A stretch of 64,000 nt of DNA from Chloroflexota bacterium (GTDB taxonomy: Bacteria; Chloroflexota; Limnocylindria; Limnocylindrales; CSP1-4), in NCBI GenBank assembly GCA_016191345.1, contig JACPOU010000051.1:1-64000 (forward strand). The letters run 5' to 3'. A program made the translations under genes and the position numbers. The notes under the pieces are model-generated. The model was not told the DNA's origin. It ran no database searches and saw nothing but the letters and a program-made list of their open reading frames with translations. This document shows, piece by piece, positions 7,463 through 17,200 of this stretch (its first letter is position 1; each line of letters starts with the position of its first letter).

Positions 7463-7920
7463 GAGCGCCTCGACCCCACCGATCCGCGCCAGGCACCCGT
7501 CTCCTGGCCACGGGCCTCGATGAACGCCTTGAAGCGCTCGAGGTCGGCCTTGGCTCGCCGGGCCACGAAGCCGAGGGCATCGCCGGCGGTCTCGAGGGGG
7601 CCCTCGGGATCGACGTCGAGGTCGAGCGAGAGTCGTGTCGAGTCCGCTCCGGCCGCCTCGAACCGGACCGAGCCGTCGTTCCGCGCCCCATCGATGCTCC
7701 GCCAGGCGATCAGCCGATCGGGCTCCTGGTCGGTGATCTCGGCTCGCCAGTGCTTGACCTTGCCGGCGATCGTGGCCGTCCAGTCGAGCGTCCGGTCGTC
7801 GAGCTGAATGACCCGGTCGATTCCCTCCATGAACTGGGGGAAGGTCTCGAACTGCGTCCACTGGTCGTAGGCGACGCGAAGCGGGACATCGACCTCGATC
7901 GTTTCGCTGATGCGGGACAT
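7459..7920 (-). CDS. SRPBCC/START-type protein (polyketide cyclase-like)
   Basis: 153 residues with the typical opening MSRISETIEVDVPLRVAYDQWTQFETFPQFMEGI, then VIQLDDRTLDWTATIAGKVKHWRAEITDQEPDRLIAWRS and a C-terminal helix ADLERFKAFIE. This is the helix-grip fold of SRPBCC proteins, which bind hydrophobic ligands in a deep pocket. A GGAGG lies 8 bp before the ATG at 7920. The ligand cannot be read from sequence. It overlaps the next gene by 4 nt. Confidence 0.88.
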   Translation of the reverse strand: MSRISETIEVDVPLRVAYDQWTQFETFPQFMEGIDRVIQLDDRTLDWTATIAGKVKHWRAEITDQEPDRLIAWRSIDGARNDGSVRFEAAGADSTRLSLDLDVDPEGPLETAGDALGFVARRAKADLERFKAFIEARGQETGAWRGSVGSRRS

Positions 7921-7964
7921 GCTGGCCTCCTGGTCATGGCCGTCGGAACGGCCGATTCAAGCGA

Positions 7965-7992
7965 GGACGCCCACCGTTGCCGGTGGGCGTCC
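7965..7992 (-). terminator. Perfect hairpin between the GlsB-like and SRPBCC genes
   Basis: GGACGCCCACCG (7965-7976), loop TTGC, CGGTGGGCGTCC (7981-7992): a perfect 12-bp stem. It is placed 49 bp past the end of the - strand gene at 8042 and before the next - strand gene, so it likely ends the upstream transcript. No U run follows. Confidence 0.7.
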
Positions 7993-8041
7993 ATCGCCGG
8001 GCTGGTTGGCTCGTCGTTCGAGCGACGAGCGGGGTCGTCGG

Positions 8042-8323
8042 TCAGACGACGCCGCGACCCGTCCGGGTGCGGCCGGTGAGCGCGTTCCAGACGACGACGG
8101 CGATGATCGCGCCGATGGTCGCGGTCACGATCGAGCTGATGTCGAGCGCGCCGTTGATCGCGTCGACATTGAACAGGGCGCTGGCGAGGAACCCGCCGAC
8201 AAGCGCGCCCACGATGCCGAGCACGATGTGCCCGAGGACGCCCATGCCCTCGTCGCCCTTGACGAGGAAGCCGGCCAGGTAGCCGGCGATCGCCCCGAGG
8301 ACGATCCACGCGATGATGCTCAT
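8042..8323 (-). CDS. GlsB/YeaQ/YmgE family stress-response membrane protein
   Basis: 93 residues, MSIIAWIVLGAIAGYLAGFLVKGDEGMGVLGHIVLGIVGALVGGFLASALF ... VVVWNALTGR: three Gly-rich membrane helices with the GxxxG spacing of the transglycosylase-associated (GlsB/YeaQ) family. These small proteins sit in the envelope and are usually stress induced. GGAGG six bases before the ATG at 8323 decides this start over a TTG two codons upstream. It fits with other stress-type genes nearby. Confidence 0.92.
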   Translation of the reverse strand: MSIIAWIVLGAIAGYLAGFLVKGDEGMGVLGHIVLGIVGALVGGFLASALFNVDAINGALDISSIVTATIGAIIAVVVWNALTGRTRTGRGVV

Positions 8324-8444
8324 GAACAACCTCCATCCCGTTGCGCGGGGGTTCGTCCGAACCCACCACGACTCTCGCCGATGGAGGCGGCGTCTCCGAC
8401 TACGCGATGCCGACTGGCCGTAACAAATGCGTGCCGAGCCGCGA

Positions 8445-10814
8445 TCAGACCCGGATCACCACCTCGAGCGACCCGCTCCGCCGAAGGACCTCGGCGCTGG
8501 TCGTGCCGCGCCAGCGGTGGAAGAGGAGATCCACCGTCTCGCTGCCGACACGGAGGTTGTGGACGGTCACCTTGCCGAGCCATGACGGCAGGTGGGGGCG
8601 GTCCAGCTCCAGCCGGCCCTCGACGGCCCGCGCCTGCATGCCGAGCATGGTCTGGAGGAGGGAGAGCGGTGCGGCTGCGGCCCACGCCTGGGGCGAGCAG
8701 GCGACCGGGTAGGGGACCGGGACGGTCGCGCGGTCACGGGGAAAGCCGCAGAACAGCTCCGGCAGGCGGAAGTCCGGCGAGTGGCGTGCCGCCTCGAAGA
8801 TCCGGGTCGCGATCCGGTTCGCCTCCTCGTGGCGGCCCACACGCTTCAGCCCCGCGGCCACGATCGCGTTGTCATGGGGCCAGATGCTGCCGGAGTGGTA
8901 GCCGATGGGGTTGAAGCCCGGCTGGCCGGCGGCGTAGGTCCGGATGCCCAAGCCGGAATCGAGGGCCGGGCTCGTGAGCCGCTCCGTCATCTGGGCGACC
9001 CGCTCGTCGGGCACGATCCCGCTCCACAGGCAGTGCCCCGGGTTCGAGGTGATCGAGCCCGCCTGCCGCTTGTCGGCGTCGAGGGCGACGGCATGGAAGC
9101 CGACGTCCGGCATCCAGAAGGCCGCATCGAAGCGGCGACGGAGCTCCGCGGCCTCGGTCGTGAGGCGCACCGCGAGGTCGTCCTCGCCGATGAGTCGGGC
9201 GAGCTCGGCGACCCGCAGCTTGGCGTCGTAGACGTAGCCCTGGACCTCGGCGAGCGCGATCGGCGGCTCGGCGATCGCCCCGTCGCGATGGCGGATCCCG
9301 TCGCTCGAGTCCTTCCAGCCCTGGTTGAAGAGGCAACGCTCGTCGCCGCGCAGGTACTCGACGAAACCGTCGCCGTCGAAGTCGCCATCGGTGTCGATCC
9401 ACCGCAGGGCGGCGAGCACGTTCGGCCCGAGGGACCGCACGAGGCCCAGGTCACCCGTCCAGCGGGTCGTCTCCGAGAGGAGGACGAGCCAGAGGGGCGT
9501 CGAATCGACGGATCCGTAATACGGCCGGTGCGGGATCTCGCCGGTCCGGACCATCTCCCCGGACCGCAGCTCGTGGAGGATCTTGCCGGGGGCCATGTCC
9601 CGGCTCGTGTCGTAGGCCGTCGCCTGCCAGTCGGCCAGGACGCGGAGCGTGTCGACCGCGAGCCACGGCATGAAGGGCAGGGCCTCGAGGGCCGTGATGA
9701 TCGTGTCCCGGCCGAAGAGCGTGACGAACCACGGGACCCCGGCGGCCACGTAGTGGAGGCCCGGCCGTGGCCCGTCGTTCATCAGGAGGCGAAGGTCGGC
9801 GACGCTCCGGTGGATGGCGAGGTCCAGGAGCTCGCCATCCGAACTCACGCGCGCGGTCTGCTCGGTCCATGTCCGGTAGTCGTCATCCGCCCGCTCGGGC
9901 ACGGCCATGGGAGCGGTGCCCGGGGTCATGGCGTGGACGGGGTGGCACGCCGAGGCGAGACGCTCGGCGGCGTCGGACTCGGCCGCGTCGACCGTGCCGG
10001 ATCCGGGCACCTCGCCGGCGCCGCTTCGGCCGGCTTCGCCGACCCGCTGGAGGTCGCTCCAGCAGCGCCACTCGACGTCCGTCGATTCGCCGGCCGGGAC
10101 GGTCGCGGTCCAGCGGATGCGAACCGATCCCTCGCCGCCCTCGCCCAGGGCGATGTCCGCCGCGGGCAGGTCCCTTCGAGCGGTGACCTCGGCCGGGGAG
10201 AAGGCCAGGTAGGTCCTCCGCACGAGCGAATCGAGCCCCACGTACGAGAAGACGAGCGTCCGGTCCGTGGCCGCCGTCTCGAGGAAGTGGCCGCGGGCCG
10301 CCCGCGTGCGGCCGCGGACCTCGAAGATGTCCGCGGCGTCGGCGTCCAACTCCAGGTCGAGCACGATCGACTGGGCGTCGGCACTGAAGTTCGTGACCGT
10401 GATCTGCTCGCCGAGCCCGTCGCCGATCCAGCGCCGCCGGTTGATCGAGAGGGACTGCCGGGCGACGGCGACGGTCAGCTTGTCGTCCTGGTTGCGGCGG
10501 TATTCCGGGTTCGTCAGCTGGATGGTGCCCTCGTGGTTCGAGGCGACCTGCGAGCGCAGCAGGGTGGGCCGGACACCGTTCATCCGGAGGACGGCGCAGG
10601 ACAGCAGCCGCGTGTCGAGGTCGTACAGGCCGAGCCCGCGGCCATCGGGATGGATGTCGCCGAACGTGTCGGTGAGCAGGTAGAGGTTGCCGTGCTTGAG
10701 CACGGCAACGCCACCGAGGTCGGTTGCGGGGTGGATCGTGGGGGCGGGAGCCGGCAGCCAGCGGACGCCCGCGTCGGGCGTCGCCTGCCGGTCCGCGATC
10801 GTCTGGCGGGCCAC
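8445..10814 (-). CDS. Amylo-alpha-1,6-glucosidase (glycogen debranching enzyme type)
   Basis: 789 residues from the GTG at 10814. The N-terminal beta domain (about 20-330; HGNLYLLTDTFGDIHPDGRGLGLYDLDTRLLS) is the GDE_N_bis domain. The C-terminal (alpha/alpha)6 catalytic domain contains GVPWFVTLFGRDTIITALEALP, GEIPHRPYYGSVDSTPLWLVLL, DSSDGIRHRDG and GYHSGSIWPHDNAIVAAGL. Expected to hydrolyse alpha-1,6 branches of glycogen-like glucans in the cytosol. No good ribosome site precedes the GTG and an open frame extends to 10931, but that extension is Arg/Cys-rich and unlike the family. A single gene; no other glycogen gene is in the window. Confidence 0.9.
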   Translation of the reverse strand: MARQTIADRQATPDAGVRWLPAPAPTIHPATDLGGVAVLKHGNLYLLTDTFGDIHPDGRGLGLYDLDTRLLSCAVLRMNGVRPTLLRSQVASNHEGTIQLTNPEYRRNQDDKLTVAVARQSLSINRRRWIGDGLGEQITVTNFSADAQSIVLDLELDADAADIFEVRGRTRAARGHFLETAATDRTLVFSYVGLDSLVRRTYLAFSPAEVTARRDLPAADIALGEGGEGSVRIRWTATVPAGESTDVEWRCWSDLQRVGEAGRSGAGEVPGSGTVDAAESDAAERLASACHPVHAMTPGTAPMAVPERADDDYRTWTEQTARVSSDGELLDLAIHRSVADLRLLMNDGPRPGLHYVAAGVPWFVTLFGRDTIITALEALPFMPWLAVDTLRVLADWQATAYDTSRDMAPGKILHELRSGEMVRTGEIPHRPYYGSVDSTPLWLVLLSETTRWTGDLGLVRSLGPNVLAALRWIDTDGDFDGDGFVEYLRGDERCLFNQGWKDSSDGIRHRDGAIAEPPIALAEVQGYVYDAKLRVAELARLIGEDDLAVRLTTEAAELRRRFDAAFWMPDVGFHAVALDADKRQAGSITSNPGHCLWSGIVPDERVAQMTERLTSPALDSGLGIRTYAAGQPGFNPIGYHSGSIWPHDNAIVAAGLKRVGRHEEANRIATRIFEAARHSPDFRLPELFCGFPRDRATVPVPYPVACSPQAWAAAAPLSLLQTMLGMQARAVEGRLELDRPHLPSWLGKVTVHNLRVGSETVDLLFHRWRGTTSAEVLRRSGSLEVVIRV

Positions 10815-11083
10815 GGGCCCATTGTCCACCGAAGACGCGACGCATGGGCTGCACGGGTCGCGGGTGGCCTCGCGCGGGCATGACAGGTGGCAGCCGCATC
10901 GCTGCCGAGGCGCCCCGCCTCGCGTCCGCATCGCGTCCGCGTCGCCGGCCGGACCGTGATACCCGACTGCAAGAGCCTGCCCGCGCGCATGGAGCGGGGC
11001 CGTACCGGTCCGGCGGGGAGACTGCGGGCATCGGTTGCATCCACGGCAGCCGGCCGGGGCAGAGAGAAGGTCGGGTCGACGGC

Positions 11084-11335
11084 ATGGCCATCATCGGGGA
11101 ACCACGAACCGCGCAGGACGATCCCCCGGTCCCCGTGCTCGCAGCCCGCGACGCCGAACTGACGACGCGCGAGCTGATCGCGCGCATGGAGCGGAGCGGG
11201 TGGCCGCGCGCGCAGGCCGGCAACCTCGTGGCGCTCCTGTACGGCATCCGGCCCGCCACTCCTGGCTGGACCGTCCACGAGATCGAGCACCTCCGGTTCC
11301 TGCGGGCCCTGGTGGACGCCGGTCTCGAGCACTGA
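11084..11335 (+). CDS. 83-residue helical protein of unknown function
   Basis: MAIIGEPRTAQDDPP, then ELTTRELIARMERSGWPRAQAGNLVALLYGI and WTVHEIEHLRFLRALVDAGLEH: two helical pairs resembling a small helix-turn-helix or adaptor fold. GAGAGAAGG at 11062-11070 may serve as ribosome site, though the spacing is long. It ends 5 bp before the penicillin-binding protein start, so they may be co-transcribed. I do not recognise a family. Confidence 0.5.
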   Translation: MAIIGEPRTAQDDPPVPVLAARDAELTTRELIARMERSGWPRAQAGNLVALLYGIRPATPGWTVHEIEHLRFLRALVDAGLEH

Positions 11336-11340
11336 GTCCG

Positions 11341-14160
11341 GTGCGATCCAGGGCACGCCGGGCAACCATCCGTCCTGCCGGCCGCAATCGCGCGATCCTC
11401 CTCGCCCGCACCCGCCGCCGACCGCCCGTGTCGCGAGCCCGCCGGATCGTCCTCTCGGGCCTGGCCGGGATCCTCCTCCTCGCCGTCGTCGGCGGCGGCC
11501 TGCTGGGACTCGGCGGGATGTCGGTCCTCAACGCCATGGCCGCCGGCCTCCCCGACCCGACGGAGCTGGAGCGCCTCACGTTTCCACAGCCGACGATCGT
11601 CTACGACCGTTCCGGCACCGTCGAGCTCGCCCGCTTCCAGCAGGAGGGCCGGCGCGTCGTCGCCTACGAGGAGCTGCCGGCCCTGCTCATCGACGCCACG
11701 ACCACGGCCGAGGACCGGACGTTCTGGGGCAACGGCGGCTTCGACCCCAACGCAATCCTTGCCGCGGCTGCGGGCAACGTGGCCGGCGAGCAGGAGCGGG
11801 GCGCCTCGACGATCACCCAGCAGCTGGTCCGGGCCCGGCTGCTCCCATCCGAGCTCACCGCATCGGCATCCGACCGCTACGTCCGCAAGGTCCTCGAGCT
11901 CATCCAGTCGGCACGGGTGACCGGCGCCTTCCCCGGCGAGGCCGGCAAGCGCCGGATCATGGCCGCCTACCTGAACCAGAACTTCTACGGCCATGGCGCG
12001 TACGGGATCGCGGCCGCGGCGAAGGTCTACTTCGGGCTCGACGACCTGGCGGCGCTGACACCGGCCCAGGCCGCGCAGCTGGCGGCCCTGCCAAAGGCGC
12101 CGACGAACTACGACCTCTACCAGTACGCGACGAAGGACGCCGAGGGCCGCCTCGTGGTGGACCCCGCATCGCCGCCGGTCGTCCGCCGGAACTGGATCCT
12201 GGACAACCTCTCCGGCTCCCGCTGGACCCGCCTCAGCGCCGCCGAGCTCCTGGCCGCAAAATCGGAGCCCGTGGTCCTGGCCGGCGAACCGAAGGACCGG
12301 CTGCTTGCCGGCCATTTCACATGGCAGGTCCGCCGCCAGCTGGAGTCGATGCTCGGCGGGCCCAACCAGCTGGAGACCGGCGGCTATCGGGTCGTGACGA
12401 CCCTCGACTGGTCCGCCCAGCAGATCGCCGAGAAGTGGATGACGGCCGCGGTCATCGCCCCCAACCTCGAGCCGGGCCGGGCGGCCGCCCTCCTCGACCA
12501 GCTCGAGATCCCCAAGGGAGACCGAGGCTGGATCAACAACCTTCGCGGCAAGGATCTCCGCAACGCGGCCCTGGTCGCGCTCGACTACCGGACGGGCGAC
12601 GTCCTCGCGTACCTCGGCAGCGCGGGGTACGACCAGGAAGCCCTCGCGAGCGCGAAGTTCAGCCCGATGTACGACGCCGCCGGGGACGGCGGCCGCCAGC
12701 CGGGATCGGCGTTCAAGCCGATCGTCTACGCCACCGCCTTCGACCAGGCCCGGCTCACCCCAGGCAGCGTCCTGCTCGACATCACGACCAAGTTCGACAG
12801 GGCCACCGGCTGGGCACCGCGCGACGCGGATCAGCTGGAACGCGGCCCCGTCCTCGTCCGCAAGGCCCTCCAGTACTCGCTCAACATCCCCGCGATCCGG
12901 GCCTATGGCCGGGTCGGGGCCGAGGCCGTCGCGGACATGACCGAGCGCCTCGGGATCCGCTTCCAGAACGGCCGCGATTCGATCCTCCAGGCCGGGCTTG
13001 CGGCGGCGATCGGAACGGTCGAGGTGCGACCCCTCGATCTCGCTTCGGCGTACGGCGCGATCGGCAACGGCGGGATCGCGACGCCGCCCCGGATGATCCT
13101 CTCCGTCGAGGGCCCCGACGGGACGCCGGTCTTCAGGGCCGGCTCGCCGCAGGGGACCGCCGCGATGTCGCCGCAGGCCGCGTTCCTGGTGACCGACATC
13201 CTCGCCGGCAACACGGATCCGGCGCAGAACCCGATCTGGTCGGCGGCGCTCGAGATCCGCAACGGCCCGAACGGCGAGCGCCGGCCAGTGGCGGTCAAGA
13301 CGGGGACGGCGAACGAGGCGAAGGACTTGGCGACGTACGGCTTCGTCGCGCCGCCGGCCAGCCCCGAGGCGCCCGCCGTCGCGGTCGGAATCTGGATGGG
13401 CAACAGCGACCACTCCACGCCCCAGACGAAGAAGCCGGCCACCTCACTGACCGGCGCGGCGCCATTCTGGCGCGCCTTCGTCCGCGACTTGACCGCAGGC
13501 CAGCCGATCGCGGCGTTCGCGCCGCCGCCGGGCGTGGTACAGGCCCGGATCGACGCCTGGACCGGCGGCGCGCCCGGGGCATGGACGAAGGAGACGACGA
13601 CCGAGTGGTTCGCGGACGGCACGCAGCCGGGAGCCGCCGGTGCCGTCGATCCGCCCGGCCTCCTGTACGCCAGGGAGTGCGGCAGCTGGCGGGTGGATCC
13701 CCGCAAGGTGGACCAGGGCCCCGATTGGTGGGCCGCCGACGTGGAGGACTGGCTCGCCCGGGCCCGGCGCGGCGTCGGCGTCGCGGGTCCGTACGGCTCC
13801 CGGACGGCCTACTTCTGGGAGCGGACCGGCTGGGGCGGGAAACTGATCGGCGGCGGCTGCACGACGCCCCAGGGCGGCGACAAGGGCAACGGCGGCAACG
13901 GCAACGGCGGCAATGACAAGGGCGGAAACGGCAATGGCGGGGGCGGTGGCGGCGGTGGTGGCGGTGGCGGAGGAGACGCTCCGTCCCCGACGCCGGAGCC
14001 CGCGCCGACGACCGTTCCCGACCCGACGCCGGCACCTACGACATCCGGTCGGAGTCGCCGACGGGCGCGACGCCGGGCCGGGAGCCGGGCGGGGAGGTCG
14101 AACCGCCCGGAGCCGCCCGCACGGGTCACGCGGACGTTGCGACCGGCGGCATCGCTGTGA
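11341..14160 (+). CDS. Class A penicillin-binding protein (transglycosylase/transpeptidase)
   Basis: 939 residues. An N-terminal membrane anchor (about 38-62) precedes a GT51 glycosyltransferase domain with catalytic E124 in AEDRTFW and RGASTITQQLVR; then a transpeptidase domain with S456-A-F-K459, S513-L-N and K653-T-G-T. It polymerises and crosslinks peptidoglycan outside the membrane. After the catalytic core come a linker, a Gly/Asn-rich run with about a dozen consecutive Gly, a Pro/Thr stretch and an Arg-rich end. The GTG at 11341 sits just after the previous stop; a GTG at 11428 nearer the anchor is an alternative. Confidence 0.93.
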   Translation: MRSRARRATIRPAGRNRAILLARTRRRPPVSRARRIVLSGLAGILLLAVVGGGLLGLGGMSVLNAMAAGLPDPTELERLTFPQPTIVYDRSGTVELARFQQEGRRVVAYEELPALLIDATTTAEDRTFWGNGGFDPNAILAAAAGNVAGEQERGASTITQQLVRARLLPSELTASASDRYVRKVLELIQSARVTGAFPGEAGKRRIMAAYLNQNFYGHGAYGIAAAAKVYFGLDDLAALTPAQAAQLAALPKAPTNYDLYQYATKDAEGRLVVDPASPPVVRRNWILDNLSGSRWTRLSAAELLAAKSEPVVLAGEPKDRLLAGHFTWQVRRQLESMLGGPNQLETGGYRVVTTLDWSAQQIAEKWMTAAVIAPNLEPGRAAALLDQLEIPKGDRGWINNLRGKDLRNAALVALDYRTGDVLAYLGSAGYDQEALASAKFSPMYDAAGDGGRQPGSAFKPIVYATAFDQARLTPGSVLLDITTKFDRATGWAPRDADQLERGPVLVRKALQYSLNIPAIRAYGRVGAEAVADMTERLGIRFQNGRDSILQAGLAAAIGTVEVRPLDLASAYGAIGNGGIATPPRMILSVEGPDGTPVFRAGSPQGTAAMSPQAAFLVTDILAGNTDPAQNPIWSAALEIRNGPNGERRPVAVKTGTANEAKDLATYGFVAPPASPEAPAVAVGIWMGNSDHSTPQTKKPATSLTGAAPFWRAFVRDLTAGQPIAAFAPPPGVVQARIDAWTGGAPGAWTKETTTEWFADGTQPGAAGAVDPPGLLYARECGSWRVDPRKVDQGPDWWAADVEDWLARARRGVGVAGPYGSRTAYFWERTGWGGKLIGGGCTTPQGGDKGNGGNGNGGNDKGGNGNGGGGGGGGGGGGGDAPSPTPEPAPTTVPDPTPAPTTSGRSRRRARRRAGSRAGRSNRPEPPARVTRTLRPAASL

Positions 14161-14252
14161 TGGGTCTGTAAGGCGATCCGGGCTCCGCAGCCATGGGCAT
14201 CGAGCGCCGCGGGCCCTACGCTCGCCGGACGCCTCAACGGAGCGAGGAGGGT

Positions 14253-17200
14253 ATGGACGCGCTCGAGGACACCATGACGGCCACGGCCGCCGCCCCGGAC
14301 TTCCCGCTGGAGCGCCTCGCCGGCGTGGTGAACGCCGTGGCGGACCCGATCACGGTCCAGGCCGCCGACGGTCGCGTCGTGTTCGCGAACGTGGCCGCGG
14401 CCCGCGCGTCCGGCCTGGAACATCCGGACCAGCTGATCGATGGCGCGCCGGCGGCCGTCGCCCGGTACGACCTGTTCGACGAGACCGGCCGGCGCCTTGG
14501 CGCCGACGACCTCCCCGGTCGCGTCACGCTCCGGACCGGACGCGGCGCGTCGCAGCTCCTTCGCTACCGGGATCGCGTCACCGGTGGGGAGCGGTGGGCC
14601 CGCGTGTCCGCCTTCCCGATCGCCGGCGACGACGGTCGCTGCCAATTCGCCGTCAACATCATCCACGACCTGACCGACCACAAGGCCGTCGAGGAATCTC
14701 TCCGCGTCAGCGAGTCCCGTGCCCGGCTCCTCGCCGATGCGACCCGCGACCTCGATGAGTCGCTGGACCTCGACCGGACGATCGCCACGGCGATGGCCCT
14801 CGCCGTGCCCGCGCTCGCGGACTGGGCCACGCTCGACCTCGTCCGGGCCGACGGCACGGTCGAGCGTGTCGCCGCGGTCGCGGCGGACCCGGAGCTGGAC
14901 GACGTGGCAGCCCGGCTTCGCGCCCACTCGATCGAGCCCGGGATGGGCCGCGCGGGGGATCGGGCCATCGCCGAGCGGCGGGTCGTCATCGCGGCATTGG
15001 GCGAGTCTCCCCTGTCGCCGGACCCTCGCCGGCCCGGGCTGATGGAGGCGATCGATGCGCTCGGCACCACCAGCGCGATGGCCGTCCCGCTCCTCGCCCG
15101 CGGGGCAATCGAGGGCGTGCTCTTCCTGGCGAGCAGCCGCCAGTCCCGGAGCTACGACGCCACGGACGCCGCCTACGGCCTGGAGCTCGGGCGGAGGATC
15201 GCCCTTGCCGTCGGGAATGCCCGCCTGTACGCCGCCGAGCAGCGTGCCCGGCGCGAGGCGGAGTCGGCGGTCGTCCGGGCAGACCGCCTCCAGTCCCTCA
15301 CCGCCGCGCTGGCCCTCGCCCGCTCGGCGCGAGTGGTCGCGGGGAGCGTCGTCGAGCTCGGCCTGGCGGCCGTCGGCGCACGGGCGATGGCCGTCGCCGT
15401 CGTGGGCGGGTCCGAGGATTCGCTCCACCTCGTCGGCTCGAACGGGGCATCGGGTCCGCTCGACGAGTGGCAGCTCGCCATTCCGCTCGAGAGCGACGAC
15501 CCGATGGCGGAGGCGGCCAGGACGAGGTCACCGCTGTGGTTCGGGGACGCAGCGGACGCGACGGTCCGCTGGCCCGAGGCGCCTCGCCTCACCGGGACGC
15601 CGCCCGCCGGCGCGATCGCGTACCTGCCGCTCGTCGCCGAGGATCGACCGATCGGCTGCCTGGTCGTCGAATTCGCGGAGCCGCAGGCCTTCGACCGGGC
15701 CCAGCAGGAGCACCTCGGGGCGATCGTCGAGCTCTGCGCCCAGGCCATGGATCGCGTTCGATTGACGGAAGCGCGCGAGGCGCTCCTGGGCGACCTCGAG
15801 GTCCAGCGCAACCGGTTCGAGACGATCATCCGGCACCTGCCGAGCGGCGTCATCGTCGCCGATGCGCCGTCCGGGCGGACGCGGATCGTCAACGGCGCCG
15901 TGGAGCGGATCCTCGGAGCCGCGAGCCTGGAGCGCGGGGTCTGGAACGCCGGCCTCGGTTTCGAGCGCGCCGACGGGACCCCGTATGGTCCCGGCGAGTG
16001 GCCGCTGGAGGCGACGATTCGGACGGGCGAGGCGGTGCCGGAGGAGGAGGTCCGCGTACGCCGGCCCGACGGGTCCACCTGCTGGATCGCCGTGCGCGCC
16101 GCGCCGATCCAGAACGCGCGAGGTGCCGTCGTTGCCGGCATCGCGGTCTTCGAGGACATCACCGGGCGCCGCGAGCAACGGCAGCGCGCCGAGTACCTCG
16201 CCCGGGCGAGTGCTGTGCTCGCCTCGTCGCTGGACTTCGAGCAGACGATCGTGGGCGTGGCGGAAATGGCCGTCCCCACGGTGGCGGACTGGAGCGCGGT
16301 CGACGTCGTCGGCGATGACGGCGAGATCCGGAGCCTGGCGCTCGTCCACGAGGACCCGGCCCGGATCCCGGCCGTCGAGGCGCTCCGGGCAGCCCTGGCC
16401 GGTGCCGGGGTGGAGTCAACGGCGGCACGCGTGATCCGGACGGGGGAGAGCGTGGTCGTCGACGATTTCTCGCGCGAGGCGATGGAGTCGGGGATCGAGG
16501 CTCTCCGTTCGCGCGGGCTGTCGGCGACAGCCCTCGACCTCGTCGAGTCGATCGAGCTCTCATCGCTCATCTGCGTCCCGCTCATCGCCGGGGGCCGGAC
16601 GATCGGCGCCCTGACCCTGGCGACGTCGGGCGCCCAGCGGCGGCTCGGTCGGCGGGACCTGCCCTTCGCCGAGGAGCTCGCGGCCCGGGCCGCGTCTGCC
16701 ATCCAGAACGCGGCCCTCTTCCGCGACGGGGCGCGATTCCGGACGATCCTGGACGCGGTCCGCGACGGGGTCACGATCGTCGACCCGGCGACGCTCCAGA
16801 TCACCTATGCCAACGATGCCGTCCTCGAGCAGCTGGGGAGGACCCGGGACGAGGTCATCGGCCACACCTCGAAGGAATGGACGGAGGGGCTGACCGCGGA
16901 CCGGCTGCGGGAGCTCGTCGCGCCGCTCGTCTCGGGCGAAGTGGCGTCGCGGAGCCTTGACGTCACCCGGATCCGGACGGACGGCACGCGGATCCCCGTC
17001 GAGATCCGCTGGCAGCCGGTCGAGCTTGCCGGCCTCGGTCTGCAGCTCGTGGCGATCAGCCGCGACATCCGCGACCGGATCGCCACGGAGGCCCGGCTCA
17101 AGGAACTCGCCGCGGCGGAGCATGCCCGAGCGGCCGAGCTCAACGCGATCATCCGCGCCATCGGCGAAGGGCTCGTCGTGATGGACGGCCCCGGCCGGAT

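Noticed and set aside
7076..7861. 261-residue - strand frame as one protein
   Set aside because: Its first half is the shadow of the SRPBCC gene; the GTGA overlap at 7459-7462 gives a better start for the real 128-residue gene.
9883..13413. 1176-residue open frame on the - strand
   Set aside because: Antisense to the penicillin-binding protein gene and out of frame with the debranching enzyme; composition typical of a GC shadow.
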